From Streptococcus gordonii (lineage in GTDB: Bacteria > Bacillota > Bacilli > Lactobacillales > Streptococcaceae): 64,000 nt of DNA. A program made the translations under genes and the position numbers. The notes beneath the pieces were generated by a model. The model made no database searches. It was not told the origin of the DNA and was given only the letters and a program-made list of their open reading frames with translations. Below are positions 37,552 to 46,332 of this stretch, one piece after another (position 1 is the stretch's first letter; the number at the start of each line of letters is the position of its first letter). The stretch is from the NCBI RefSeq assembly GCF_001553855.1, contig NZ_LQWV01000012.1:428510-492509 (forward strand), given 5' to 3'.

Positions 37552-38079
37552 GTGGCGATTGAAGATTATATGCCAGACTTTGCGGTTGAGGCAGTTTACG
37601 ATTTGACAGTAGAGAGTTTGAAAAAACAGGGGATCAAAGCGGTTTTGGTGGATTTGGATAACACCCTGATTGCTTGGAATAATCCTGACGGAACCCCAGA
37701 GATGAAGAAGTGGCTCCATGATTTGCGGGACGCGGGTATTCGGATTATCGTAGTGTCCAATAATAACCAAAAACGGGTCAAGCGGGCTGTTGAAAAGTTT
37801 GACATTGACTATGTCTACTGGGCCATGAAACCCTTCACTTGGGGCATTGACCGAGCGCTCAAGCTTTTTCATTTTGAAAAAAATGAAGTGGTCATGGTGG
37901 GCGATCAGCTCATGACGGATATTCGGGCAGCGCATCGGGCCGGGATTCGCTCGATTTTGGTCAAACCACTGGTTGAGCACGACTCTATCAAGACTCAGAT
38001 CAATCGGGCGCGTGAACGCCGTGTGCTCAAGAAAATCAATGAAAAATACGGTCCAATTCAATACAAAAAAGGAATTTAA
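37552..38079 (+). CDS. yqeG: YqeG family HAD phosphatase (HAD-IIIA)
   Basis: A 175-residue HAD-superfamily phosphatase: DLDNTLIAWNNPDGTPEM (about 34-51), the VVSNN motif, and the metal-binding MVGDQLMTDIRAA (about 115-127). Substrate not established; YqeG is always next to yqeH. The start is GTG 37552 with GGAGAGAG upstream, matching the MAIE.Y.PDFAVEAV start of relatives. Two bases separate it from yqeH. Confidence 0.94.
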   Translation: MAIEDYMPDFAVEAVYDLTVESLKKQGIKAVLVDLDNTLIAWNNPDGTPEMKKWLHDLRDAGIRIIVVSNNNQKRVKRAVEKFDIDYVYWAMKPFTWGIDRALKLFHFEKNEVVMVGDQLMTDIRAAHRAGIRSILVKPLVEHDSIKTQINRARERRVLKKINEKYGPIQYKKGI

Positions 38080-38081
38080 GC

Positions 38082-39188
38082 ATGGAAGAACTTCTCTGTA
38101 TCGGCTGCGGAGCCACTATTCAGACAGAAGATAAGGGCAAGCTAGGCTACACGCCTCAGTCAGCTCTAGAAAAAGGCTTGGAGACAGGCGAACTCTATTG
38201 TCAACGCTGTTTCCGCCTGCGCCATTATAATGAAATCAGCGATGTCCAGCTGACGGATGATGACTTTCTACGGCTTCTGCATGAGGTTGGAGATAGTGAT
38301 GCCTTGGTCGTCAATGTTGTCGATATTTTTGACTTTAATGGCTCGGTCATCCCTGGCCTGCCTCGCTTTGTTGCTGGAAACGATGTTCTCTTGGTCGGGA
38401 ATAAAAAGGACATTCTGCCTAAGTCGGTCAAGGATAGCAAGGTGACCCAATGGCTGACGGAGCGGGCTCACGAAGAAGGTCTGCGTCCAGTCGATGTGGT
38501 CCTGACCTCTGCTCAGAACAAGCAGGCGATTAAGGACTTGATTGATAAGATTGAGCACAGTCGTAAAGGGCGTGATGTTTATGTGGTCGGCGTGACCAAT
38601 GTAGGCAAGTCCACTTTGATTAACGCCATTATTCAAGAAATCACGGGCGACAAGGATATTATTACGACTTCGCGCTTCCCGGGAACAACTCTGGATAAAA
38701 TCGAGATTCCTTTGGCAGATGGCAGTCATATCTATGATACACCGGGTATCATCCATCGTCACCAGATGGCTCACTATCTATCTGCTAAGAATCTCAAATA
38801 CATCAGTCCAAAGAAGGAAATCAAACCCAAAACCTACCAGCTCAATCCTGAGCAAACGCTCTTTTTGGGTGGTTTAGGCCGTTTCGACTTTGTAGCAGGT
38901 GACAAGCAGGGCTTCACAGCTTATTTTGACAATGAGCTTAAGCTCCACCGGACCAAGTTGCAAGGTGCTAGCGAATTTTATGACAAGCATGTCGGCAGTC
39001 TCTTAGTACCTCCCGTTGGCAAGGAAAGGGAAGAATTTCCATCCTTGGTCAAGCATGAATTTACCATCAAGGACAAGACAGATATCGTCTTCTCTGGTCT
39101 GGGTTGGATTCGCGTCAGTGGTCCTGCCCGAGTAGCTGGCTGGGCGCCGGAGGGTGTGGCGGTTGTCACTCGGAAAGCCATCATTTAA
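38082..39188 (+). CDS. yqeH: Ribosome biogenesis GTPase YqeH
   Basis: A circularly permuted GTPase required for 30S subunit assembly. 368 residues: N-terminal zinc finger with two Cys pairs (CIGCGA at 5-10 and CQRCF near 46), then permuted G motifs NKKD (G4, about 105), GVTNVGKST (G1, about 168), and DTPG (G3, about 217), and a C-terminal RNA-binding part. Start ATG lies two bases after yqeG. Confidence 0.97.
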   Translation: MEELLCIGCGATIQTEDKGKLGYTPQSALEKGLETGELYCQRCFRLRHYNEISDVQLTDDDFLRLLHEVGDSDALVVNVVDIFDFNGSVIPGLPRFVAGNDVLLVGNKKDILPKSVKDSKVTQWLTERAHEEGLRPVDVVLTSAQNKQAIKDLIDKIEHSRKGRDVYVVGVTNVGKSTLINAIIQEITGDKDIITTSRFPGTTLDKIEIPLADGSHIYDTPGIIHRHQMAHYLSAKNLKYISPKKEIKPKTYQLNPEQTLFLGGLGRFDFVAGDKQGFTAYFDNELKLHRTKLQGASEFYDKHVGSLLVPPVGKEREEFPSLVKHEFTIKDKTDIVFSGLGWIRVSGPARVAGWAPEGVAVVTRKAII

Positions 39189-39243
39189 TTATTTAAAAAA
39201 CCAAGGGTGAATAAATCCCCTTAAGATAAGGAAGGAAAAGGCT

Positions 39244-39345
39244 ATGAACAGTGGGGAAAAGCAGGTCCCAACTGTATCAAGCCTTATAGAAGAACATGAC
39301 ACTAACATCAAAACAACGTGCCTTTCTCAACAGTCAGGCACATAG
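39244..39345 (+). CDS. Possible 33-codon leader frame overlapping yhbY
   Basis: ATG 39244 follows AAGGAAAAGG and encodes 33 residues ending at TAG 39343, 50 bases into yhbY in another frame. The yhbY start itself has only a weak ribosome site, so this frame could couple translation. In Bacillus, aroE sits between yqeH and yhbY; here that place is empty. The peptide has no recognisable character. Confidence 0.25.
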   Translation: MNSGEKQVPTVSSLIEEHDTNIKTTCLSQQSGT

Positions 39346-39607
39346 TCTCAAACCTATCATTCAGATTGGGAAAAATGGACTCAATGACCAAATCAAAACC
39401 AGCGTCCGTCAAGCACTGGATGCTCGAGAACTGATTAAGGTTACACTTTTGCAGAATACAGATGAGAATATCCACGAGGTTGCTGAGATTCTGGAAGAAG
39501 AAATCGGAGTGGATACGGTGCAGAAGATTGGCCGGATCTTGATTCTCTACAAGCAGTCCAGCAAGAAGGAAAATCGCAAACTCTCTGTTAAAGTGAAACA
39601 AATTTAA
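39296..39607 (+). CDS. yhbY: Ribosome assembly RNA-binding protein YhbY (CRM domain)
   Basis: 103-residue CRM-domain protein that binds pre-50S ribosomal RNA. Seen: LTSKQRAFLNSQAHSLKPIIQIGKNGL with the GxxG loop (GKNG, about 26-29), and the C-terminal RIGRILILYK strand. Start by comparison with relatives; ribosome site AGAAGAA is weak. Lies between yqeH and nadD as in many Firmicutes. Confidence 0.94.
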   Translation: MTLTSKQRAFLNSQAHSLKPIIQIGKNGLNDQIKTSVRQALDARELIKVTLLQNTDENIHEVAEILEEEIGVDTVQKIGRILILYKQSSKKENRKLSVKVKQI

Positions 39608-39635
39608 GGAAAAATTTCTGTGGAGATGTCAGCCT

Positions 39636-40268
39636 ATGGCTATTGAATTACTGACCCCCTTTACCAAGGTGGAATTAGAACCAGAAGTTAAAGATAAAAA
39701 ACGCAAACAGATTGGCATTTTAGGTGGGAATTTCAACCCTGTCCACAATGCTCATTTGGTCGTGGCGGATCAGGTCCGACAACAGTTAGGCTTAGATCAG
39801 GTCCTGCTCATGCCAGAGTACGAGCCACCCCATGTAGATAAGAAAGAGACCATTGATGAAAAGCATCGGCTGAAAATGCTGGAGCTGGCTATTGAGGGCA
39901 TTGAAGGCTTAGGGATTGAAACTATTGAGCTGGAGCGCAAGGGAGTTTCTTACACCTATGACACCATGAAGCTCTTGACAGAGCAGCACCCAGATACAGA
40001 CTATTACTTTATCATCGGTGCAGATATGGTGGATTATCTGCCCAAGTGGTACCGGATTGATGAGCTGGTTGAACTGGTTCAGTTTGTTGGTGTTCAGCGA
40101 CCGCGCTACAAGGCGGGGACTTCTTACCCTGTTATCTGGGTGGATGTGCCTCTTATGGATGTTTCTTCCAGTATGGTGCGGGATTTTCTGGCTCAGGGAC
40201 GGACTCCTAATTTCCTGCTGCCTCAGCCAGTCTTAGACTATATCGAGAAAGAAGGGCTTTACCTATGA
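39636..40268 (+). CDS. nadD: Nicotinate-nucleotide adenylyltransferase
   Basis: Adenylates nicotinate mononucleotide in NAD synthesis. 210 residues. Seen: [15 protein letters not shown] (about 29-43, the HxxH of nucleotidyltransferases), [16 protein letters not shown] (about 124-139) and SSSMVRDFL (about 179, ISSTxIR-type motif). GGAG lies ten bases upstream. Overlaps yqeK by four bases (ATGA). Confidence 0.97.
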   Translation: MAIELLTPFTKVELEPEVKDKKRKQIGILGGNFNPVHNAHLVVADQVRQQLGLDQVLLMPEYEPPHVDKKETIDEKHRLKMLELAIEGIEGLGIETIELERKGVSYTYDTMKLLTEQHPDTDYYFIIGADMVDYLPKWYRIDELVELVQFVGVQRPRYKAGTSYPVIWVDVPLMDVSSSMVRDFLAQGRTPNFLLPQPVLDYIEKEGLYL

Positions 40269-40867
40269 CCTATGAAAGCTATATCAGCATGAGCCGTGAA
40301 GCTTTGCTGGCTAAGATGGAAACTGTTATGCCCGAGAAACGCCTGCGGCATTGTCTGGGTGTGGAAAAGGCTGCTCGTGAATTAGCGGAGCGCTTCGGTC
40401 TTGAAGTCGAAAAAGCGGGTCTGGCAGGGCTTCTACACGACTATGCCAAAAAGGTTTCAGATGAGGAATTTCTGGCCTTGATTGACAAATACCAGCTGGA
40501 TCCGGACTTGAAAAACTGGGGCAATAATGTCTGGCATGGCATGGTGGGTATTTACAAGATTCAGGAAGATTTAGGCATCGAAGATGCTGAGATACTGCGG
40601 GCCATTGAAATCCATACAGTGGGGAGTAGCACCATGTCTGAGCTGGACAAGGTGGTCTATGTCGCCGACTATATTGAACACAACCGGGACTTTCCAGGAG
40701 TGGACAAGGCCAGAAAGCTGGCTCAGCGGTCGCTCAATCAAGCTGTGGCCTATGAAACCGCAAGGACTGTGGAGCATTTGGCTCACAAAGGGATGCCCAT
40801 CTATCCGCAGACCTTGGAAACCTACAATGCCTTTGTAGGATATTTGAAGGAAATAAAAGAAAATTAA
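40265..40867 (+). CDS. yqeK: HD-domain hydrolase YqeK (diadenosine tetraphosphatase)
   Basis: 200-residue HD-superfamily metal hydrolase. Seen: [16 protein letters not shown] (about 21-36, first His), GLLHDYAKK (about 55-63, HD pair) and [11 protein letters not shown] (about 138). YqeK proteins cleave Ap4A symmetrically into two ADP. Translationally coupled to nadD by ATGA, and ten bases ahead of rsfS. Confidence 0.95.
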   Translation: MTYESYISMSREALLAKMETVMPEKRLRHCLGVEKAARELAERFGLEVEKAGLAGLLHDYAKKVSDEEFLALIDKYQLDPDLKNWGNNVWHGMVGIYKIQEDLGIEDAEILRAIEIHTVGSSTMSELDKVVYVADYIEHNRDFPGVDKARKLAQRSLNQAVAYETARTVEHLAHKGMPIYPQTLETYNAFVGYLKEIKEN

Positions 40868-40876
40868 AGAGGAACT

Positions 40877-41242
40877 ATGAAAGAACAAGAATTATTAGAA
40901 CTGGTCGTGAAGGCGGCCGATGAAAAGCGTGCAGAAGATATTGTGGCTTTGGACTTGCAAGGTCTGACTACTGTGACAGATTACTTTGTCATCGTCAGCT
41001 CTATGAACAGTCGTCAGCTGGATGCGGTCGCTGAAAATATCCGTGAGAAAGCAGCTGCGGCTGGTGTTTCTGCTGGTCATGTTGAGGGAGACGCAGCTGG
41101 TGGCTGGGTACTCTTAGACTTGGGAGGCATCGTCGTCCATGTCTTTTCTGAGGAAATGCGGGCGCATTACAATCTGGAAAAGTTGTGGCACGAAGCAACT
41201 GGTGTGGATGTTGCGGCCTTATTAGAAGAAAAAAACAAGTGA
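40877..41242 (+). CDS. rsfS: Ribosome silencing factor RsfS
   Basis: 121-residue Iojap/RsfS protein that binds L14 and blocks subunit joining when nutrients run out. Seen: [26 protein letters not shown] (about 13-38), [11 protein letters not shown], and [15 protein letters not shown] (about 75-89). Ribosome site AGAGGAA. Family length is about 115-120. Confidence 0.97.
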   Translation: MKEQELLELVVKAADEKRAEDIVALDLQGLTTVTDYFVIVSSMNSRQLDAVAENIREKAAAAGVSAGHVEGDAAGGWVLLDLGGIVVHVFSEEMRAHYNLEKLWHEATGVDVAALLEEKNK

Positions 41243-41272
41243 TTTTTTGCCCTTAGGCAGAAATCAGAATAC

Positions 41273-41305
41273 GGCTCAGTCAGCCTGCTGGCTGAGCTGT
41301 TTTTG
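41273..41305 (+). terminator. Hairpin with T5 between rsfS and the methyltransferase
   Basis: GGCTCAGTCAGC/GCTGGCTGAGC stem with a CT loop, then TGTTTTTG. A terminator or attenuator inside the cluster; the core CTCAG...CTGAG recurs at 14568 and 49481. Confidence 0.65.
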
Positions 41306-41316
41306 AAAGGAAAAGT

Positions 41317-42051
41317 ATGGCAACTTATGAAACCTTCGCGTCAGTTTACGATGCGATTATGGATGATTCTTTGTATGAGAAGTGGACAGATTTCAGCCTG
41401 CGTCATTTTCCCAAGGATAAGAAAAAGCTGCTGGAGCTGGCTTGTGGAACGGGCATTCAGTCCATTTATTTTAAGAAGGCTGGTTTTGAGGTGACGGGGC
41501 TGGATCTGAGTCATGAAATGTTGGATTTGGCAGAGAAGCGTAGCAGAGAGGCCGGTTTGGACATTCCCTTTATCCAGGGCAATATGCTGGATTTGAGTGA
41601 CGTTGGTCAGTTTGATTTGGTGACTTGTTATTCAGACTCGATTTGCTATATGGAGGACGAAGTAGATGTTGGTCAGGTCTTCACTCAAGTTTACCAGCAT
41701 CTAAATGAGGGTGGTCGCTTTATCTTCGATGTGCACTCGATTTACCAGATTGACGAGGTTTTTCCAGGCTATTCTTATCATGAAAATGCTGAAACATTTG
41801 CTATGGTCTGGGATTCTTATGCGGACGAACCGCCTCATTCCATCGTCCATGAGCTGACCTTCTTTGTCCAAGATGAGGATGGGCGCTTCACGCGCCATGA
41901 TGAGGTGCATGAGGAGCGGACCTATGAGATTCTGACCTATGATATCTTGCTGGAGCAGGCTGGCTTTAAGAATGTCAAGGTTTATGCGGACTTTGAGGAT
42001 AAGGAGCCAACAGACAAGAGCGCTCGCTGGTTCTTTGTGGCGGAGAAATGA
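41317..42051 (+). CDS. Class I SAM-dependent methyltransferase (YqeM-like)
   Basis: 244 residues with a Rossmann methyltransferase fold: [15 protein letters not shown] (motif I, about 38-52), [18 protein letters not shown] (motif II) and [14 protein letters not shown] (about 94-107). The place after rsfS equals that of Bacillus yqeM. Substrate unknown. The stop is one base before the tmcAL start. Confidence 0.88.
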   Translation: MATYETFASVYDAIMDDSLYEKWTDFSLRHFPKDKKKLLELACGTGIQSIYFKKAGFEVTGLDLSHEMLDLAEKRSREAGLDIPFIQGNMLDLSDVGQFDLVTCYSDSICYMEDEVDVGQVFTQVYQHLNEGGRFIFDVHSIYQIDEVFPGYSYHENAETFAMVWDSYADEPPHSIVHELTFFVQDEDGRFTRHDEVHEERTYEILTYDILLEQAGFKNVKVYADFEDKEPTDKSARWFFVAEK

Positions 42052-42052
42052 G

Positions 42053-43144
42053 ATGACAGTTACCGGTATTATCGCAGAGTTTAATCCTTTTCATAATGGG
42101 CACAAATATCTGCTGGAGCAGGCTACTGGTCTGAAAATCATCGCTATGAGCGGCAATTTTGTTCAGCGGGGGGAGCCGGCTATCGTGGACAAGTGGACTC
42201 GGGCTCAGATGGCTTTAGAAGCTGGAGCGGATCTGGTTCTTGAGTTGCCTTTCTTGGTCAGCGTTCAGGCGGCAGACTTTTTCGCTAAGGGGGCAGTAGA
42301 CATCTTAGAGAGGCTGGACATCGAACAGCTGACTTTTGGGACCGAGGAAGTGCTGGATTATAAGAGTATTTCCAAGGTCTATGGTCAAAAGGCAGAGCAG
42401 ATGGAGGCTTATCTGGCAGGCTTGCCTGATTCCCTATCCTATCCTCAGAAGACTCAGGCCATGTGGCAGGAGTTTGCAGGGCTCAATTTCTCAGGCTCTA
42501 CGCCCAACCACATCTTGGGCTTGGCCTATGCCAAGGCTGTGGCGGGAAAAAATATAAAACTGAGCCCGATTCAACGCCAGGGTGCTGGCTACCATTCCTT
42601 ATCAGCTGATCAGGAATTTGCCTCCGCAACTGCCCTTCGTCAGAATCTGGATCAGCCAGACTTTCTCAAGAAATTCACTTCAGCCCATCACTTGATTGAA
42701 GCGGCTCCCAAGGTGACCTGGTCGGACCTCTTTCCTTATCTCCGTTACCAGATAGTGACTTGTTCGGATTTGACAGACTTTTATCAGGTCAATCAGGAGT
42801 TGGCCGTTAGGATTAGAGAGGCCTTGAAAAGCAGTGAGACCATAGAAGAGCTAGTTGAGCAGGTGGCTACAAAGCGCTATACCAAGGCTCGGGTTCGGCG
42901 TTTGCTGACCTATATCCTGGTCGGAGCTAGGCAAGAAGAGCTTCCGTCTGGAATCCATATTTTAGGTTTTTCTGAACAGGGGCGTCAACATTTGTCCAAG
43001 CTTAAGGGAAAAGTTGAATTGGTCAGCCGTATTGGCAAGGAACCATGGGACAGTTTGACCCAGCAGGCTGATAAGGTCTATCAGCTAGGAAATCCTGCAC
43101 TTAAGGAACAGAACTTTGGACGGGTTCCTGTGATTTTGTTGTAA
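42053..43144 (+). CDS. tmcAL: tRNA(Met) cytidine acetate ligase TmcAL
   Basis: Activates acetate with ATP and makes N4-acetylcytidine at the wobble base of elongator tRNA(Met). 363 residues of the YlbM family: [21 protein letters not shown] (HxGH nucleotidyltransferase motif, HNGH at 15-18), [17 protein letters not shown] (about 31-47) and [18 protein letters not shown] start at ATG 42053 (GAGAAATGAG upstream); the longer frame from 41939 lies inside the methyltransferase gene. Confidence 0.95.
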   Translation: MTVTGIIAEFNPFHNGHKYLLEQATGLKIIAMSGNFVQRGEPAIVDKWTRAQMALEAGADLVLELPFLVSVQAADFFAKGAVDILERLDIEQLTFGTEEVLDYKSISKVYGQKAEQMEAYLAGLPDSLSYPQKTQAMWQEFAGLNFSGSTPNHILGLAYAKAVAGKNIKLSPIQRQGAGYHSLSADQEFASATALRQNLDQPDFLKKFTSAHHLIEAAPKVTWSDLFPYLRYQIVTCSDLTDFYQVNQELAVRIREALKSSETIEELVEQVATKRYTKARVRRLLTYILVGARQEELPSGIHILGFSEQGRQHLSKLKGKVELVSRIGKEPWDSLTQQADKVYQLGNPALKEQNFGRVPVILL

Positions 43145-43148
43145 AGAA

Positions 43149-43179
43149 AACTTCTATCTAAATTAGAAAGATAGAAGTC
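43149..43179 (+). other. Perfect hairpin between tmcAL and the lipoprotein gene
   Basis: ACTTCTATCT/AGATAGAAGT 10-bp stem at 43150-43178 with loop AAATTAGAA and no T-tract. Possibly an mRNA stability or processing element rather than a terminator. Confidence 0.4.
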
Positions 43180-43214
43180 AAAGAATATAAAAATAGAAAA
43201 AGGAGTCTTCTTTT

Positions 43215-44045
43215 ATGAGAATGAAAAAATCAATCTTACTTTCCCTCTTGGCTATCATTGCCCTTGGCCTAGGTGCCTGCTCAAACTCAAGCAATAATAA
43301 GCAGGCCAATGGTAAAGAGAATAGTGCTCAGAAAAAAACTAGTCAAAGTTCTAGTAAAACAAAAGACATAGATAGTCTATTGGAAGAAATCCAGACGGCC
43401 AACGAAAAAATGAGCAGTGTTCGTCAAAAAACCAATATAGGTGGCTTGTTGGGAACAACAGATAAAAAGATTCAAAAAGAACAAAATATGACTTCGCAAG
43501 TTATCTATAAGACCGAAAAGCAAGAAGTAGAGATGGCAAGCATTACAGTTAAGACTGTGGAGAATGGAGAAGAGAATTTTAAAGAACTCTTGATGCCGGG
43601 TGGTAAAAATACTCCATTATATACCCGTTATAATAAAACTGGAGAATGGGATAAAGAGGTCCAAGAAAAAGGAGGAAAGTATATTGTTTATCCAGACTAT
43701 TTCCAACTCTTAAATGGCTTAAATGAACTAGCACAAGACTTAAAACTAGAAGAGACAGATAACGATTATGTCTTTACTTTGAAAACTCAAGATGCGGATA
43801 TTTTAGGAGTATATGGGAAAGAGTTTCGGTTTAACTTTTCTCAATTTCCTAAATCCAACTTCAAAAAAGAATTGACCGTAAAGATTGACAAAAAAAGCAA
43901 ATTCCTCAAAGAATTTAAGATGAATATATCTACCTCTGGTGATCAAGGAACGCTTGCTATCAAGAGTGAAACGAGTTACTCAGACTGGAACTTGGTTAAA
44001 AAGGAAGATATTCCAACTATTTCTGATGAGAAAAAAGAGCAATAA
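43215..44045 (+). CDS. Lipoprotein of unknown function (LppX/DUF6612-like)
   Basis: 276 residues. Lipoprotein signal peptide with lipobox LGAC (Cys21), followed by a Ser/Asn/Lys-rich linker (about 22-50) and a mostly beta domain that binds no recognisable motif (DSLLEEIQTANEKMSSVRQKT, TRYNKTGEWDK). The shape (helix, then long antiparallel sheet ending in a SYSDWN strand) recalls LppX/LolA-like lipoproteins. ATG 43215 is set by GGAG nine bases upstream. Another lipoprotein lies on the far side of yebC. Confidence 0.7.
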   Translation: MRMKKSILLSLLAIIALGLGACSNSSNNKQANGKENSAQKKTSQSSSKTKDIDSLLEEIQTANEKMSSVRQKTNIGGLLGTTDKKIQKEQNMTSQVIYKTEKQEVEMASITVKTVENGEENFKELLMPGGKNTPLYTRYNKTGEWDKEVQEKGGKYIVYPDYFQLLNGLNELAQDLKLEETDNDYVFTLKTQDADILGVYGKEFRFNFSQFPKSNFKKELTVKIDKKSKFLKEFKMNISTSGDQGTLAIKSETSYSDWNLVKKEDIPTISDEKKEQ

Positions 44046-44205
44046 GCCGGTGAGTTGAGCTTTGTTATTCTATTTCAGTTTGCCAAGACTAAGTTCAGAA
44101 AGAGCAAGTCAATGGGGAATTTTAAGTTTAAGGTTAACAGGTAATGATCTTCTTTTCTGTGAAAGAAAAGATATAAAAGAGAGCAAATTAGACTATGTTT
44201 CTTAG

Positions 44206-44233
44206 TGATTTTTCCTTGTTCCTGTGTTATAAT
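44206..44233 (+). promoter_or_regulatory. yebC-family gene promoter
   Basis: TGATTT (44206-44211), 16 bp, TG-T-TATAAT (-10 at 44228-44233). Gap 44046-44205 shows no other feature. Confidence 0.6.
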
Positions 44234-44274
44234 AAGAAAGATTAAAATGTAAACTATTAAAAGGAGAACCTCCA

Positions 44275-44991
44275 ATGGGACGTAAATGGGCCAATATTGT
44301 GGCAAAGAAAACGGCCAAAGATGGCGCGAACTCAAAAGTATATGCTAAATTCGGTGTTGAAATCTATGTAGCAGCGAAAAAAGGTGATCCAGATCCAGAA
44401 ACAAATACAGCTCTGAAATTTGTTATTGACCGAGCTAAGCAAGCACAAGTACCGAAGCACGTTATCGATAAAGCTATCGATAAAGCAAAAGGAAATACAG
44501 ATGAAACCTTTACTGAAGGTCGTTACGAAGGTTTCGGGCCTAATGGTTCAATGTTAATCGTGGATACTTTGACTTCAAATGTGAACCGCACTGCGGCGAA
44601 TGTTCGTGCTGCTTTTGGTAAAAACGGCGGGAACATGGGAGCAAGTGGTTCTGTTTCTTACCTTTTTGATAATAAAGGGGTTGTTGTATTTGCGGGAGAT
44701 GATGCAGATAGCATCTTTGAATTGCTTTTGGAAGCAGATGTCGATGTAGATGATGTTGAAGCAGAAGAAGGAACAATTACGGTTTATACTGCACCAACGG
44801 ATCTTCACAAGGCTATCGTAGCTCTGCGTGAGTCTGGTATCGAAGAATTTCAAGTGACAGAGTTAGAAATGATTCCTCAGTCAGAAGTGGAACTCTCTGG
44901 TGACGATCTTGCAACTTTTGAAAAATTAGTAGATGTCCTTGAAGACGATGAAGACGTTCAAAAAGTCTACACAAACGTCGAAGGCTTTTAA
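44275..44991 (+). CDS. YebC/PmpR family protein (translation factor/transcription regulator)
   Basis: 238 residues of the YebC family: [21 protein letters not shown] start, [13 protein letters not shown], and [13 protein letters not shown] segment ([12 protein letters not shown], about 82-93). Members were described as DNA-binding regulators and more recently as factors relieving ribosome stalling at difficult motifs. Ribosome site AAAAGGAG. Own promoter and strong terminator. Confidence 0.95.
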   Translation: MGRKWANIVAKKTAKDGANSKVYAKFGVEIYVAAKKGDPDPETNTALKFVIDRAKQAQVPKHVIDKAIDKAKGNTDETFTEGRYEGFGPNGSMLIVDTLTSNVNRTAANVRAAFGKNGGNMGASGSVSYLFDNKGVVVFAGDDADSIFELLLEADVDVDDVEAEEGTITVYTAPTDLHKAIVALRESGIEEFQVTELEMIPQSEVELSGDDLATFEKLVDVLEDDEDVQKVYTNVEGF

Positions 44992-44999
44992 TCTACTGG

Positions 45000-45027
45000 A
45001 CCTGCAGTTGGGCTGCAGGTTTTTTTA
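45000..45027 (+). terminator. yebC-family gene terminator
   Basis: ACCTGCAG/CTGCAGGT stem, TTGGG loop, T7. Confidence 0.92.
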
Positions 45028-45052
45028 TTATAATGAAAAACTTCAAATGACG

Positions 45053-45081
45053 TTTACCAGTTAAGGCGATTATGATAAAAT
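45053..45081 (+). promoter_or_regulatory. Promoter of the DUF5105-like lipoprotein
   Basis: TTTACC (45053-45058), 17 bp, TGA-TAAAAT (-10 at 45076-45081). Confidence 0.6.
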
Positions 45082-45112
45082 AGAGAGAATATATTATTTC
45101 AAGGAGATAAGG

Positions 45113-46222
45113 ATGAAAAAAATCTTTCAATATGTAGCCATACTTGTAGCTGGATTTAGCTTGATGGCCTGTGACCTACTTCCTGGCCAAAGTAAGGGTG
45201 GAGGCACTCCAGCAGAGCAGAAAGAGACGAAATCAGGTGCCCTATCAGCTAGCAACAAAGAGATAGAAATGAAAGTAAAGGGCGGTCAGTATATTCTGCC
45301 AAGTGATGGAAAAGAAAATTCAAAATATTTAGCCTTGGAATTGGAAATTAAGAATAAATCAGACGAAACAGTTAGAATTTCTCCTTCTGATATTGATATC
45401 TATAATCCTAATGGTGAAAAAGTTAAGTTAAGCAGAGTCAGTGATTTTAAGCATGGTTTTGAGACAATACAATTCGATAATCTCTCGGCAGGAAAATCTC
45501 TTTCTGGTTATTTAGTTTTTGAGGTTGAAACCAACGGTAAGTATGAACTTGAGTATGAGAAAAAGATTTATAACCCGAAACAGAAAATTAAAGGATTTAA
45601 ATTGACTATTGATCCAACTAAGTATCCTAATCAGGTGGCAGAAAGTAAGAAACTTGCTTTTGACTATCTGAATACTGTTTTCTTGGGCGGAAAAGCTAAA
45701 AGTAAGGATGAGGCTAAATCATCTGGTGGTAAGGAAGATTTTGTTTTGGGAGGCGACCTGTCCCAAAATGAAAGTGACTTCAGGGCAGCTTTTACAGAGG
45801 ATTTTAAACGTAAATTACATGATTATCCATTTACTGATGACGAAGTTAATGCTTTTATCGATTCTTATGTAGAAATGAATGCCAAAAGGGCTGAGATTTC
45901 TTATAGGGTAACTCAGTACCTACCAAATGCGGTTGTGATCAAGATTAGACCAAAAACGATCAGTCTAAGTAGAACGATTTTAAACCATCGTAAAGCGTTT
46001 TATGAAAAACACCGTTCAGAATATGCCAATCTGACCGAAATTAATAAGGCAATTGACAAGAATTATGCTGACGTGATGACGGCTGGTTTAGATTCTCATC
46101 CTCTTCTTACAACTGAATCTGAATACCAGTTAACATTTGTTAAGACAGATGGGAAATGGGTTGTAGAACCAGACTATACCTATGATTCCATTGTTGTTGC
46201 TTTTGAAGGCGATATATCATAA
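45113..46222 (+). CDS. Lipoprotein with DUF4352-like and DUF5105-like domains
   Basis: 369 residues. Lipobox LMAC (Cys20), a Gly/Lys linker, an immunoglobulin-like beta domain (about 45-165; YLALELEIKNKSDETVRIS, YLVFEVETNGKYEL) typical of DUF4352 telomeric-repeat-type extracellular domains, then an alpha/beta domain (about 170-369; FTDDEVNAFIDSYVEMN, LTFVKTDGKWVVEPDY) resembling DUF5105. Outer face of the membrane; function unknown. AAGGAG precedes the ATG. Monocistronic between its promoter and terminator. Confidence 0.8.
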   Translation: MKKIFQYVAILVAGFSLMACDLLPGQSKGGGTPAEQKETKSGALSASNKEIEMKVKGGQYILPSDGKENSKYLALELEIKNKSDETVRISPSDIDIYNPNGEKVKLSRVSDFKHGFETIQFDNLSAGKSLSGYLVFEVETNGKYELEYEKKIYNPKQKIKGFKLTIDPTKYPNQVAESKKLAFDYLNTVFLGGKAKSKDEAKSSGGKEDFVLGGDLSQNESDFRAAFTEDFKRKLHDYPFTDDEVNAFIDSYVEMNAKRAEISYRVTQYLPNAVVIKIRPKTISLSRTILNHRKAFYEKHRSEYANLTEINKAIDKNYADVMTAGLDSHPLLTTESEYQLTFVKTDGKWVVEPDYTYDSIVVAFEGDIS

Positions 46223-46231
46223 AAAGTAAAA

Positions 46232-46270
46232 GAAGAGAGCCAGATTCATCCATCAGGTCTCTCTTTTTTG
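46232..46270 (+). terminator. Terminator after the DUF5105-like lipoprotein
   Basis: GAGAG-CC/GG-CTCTC stem with T6. Confidence 0.7.
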
Positions 46271-46297
46271 TTTCTTCCTTAAGCTTTGTGCTATACT
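46268..46297 (+). promoter_or_regulatory. Promoter of the M20D amidohydrolase
   Basis: TTGTTT (46268-46273), 18 bp, TGC-TATACT (-10 at 46292-46297). The -35 overlaps the end of the previous terminator. Confidence 0.6.
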
Positions 46298-46332
46298 GGA
46301 GAATAGGTAAGTTAGAGGAAAAGGAGCCTGCT

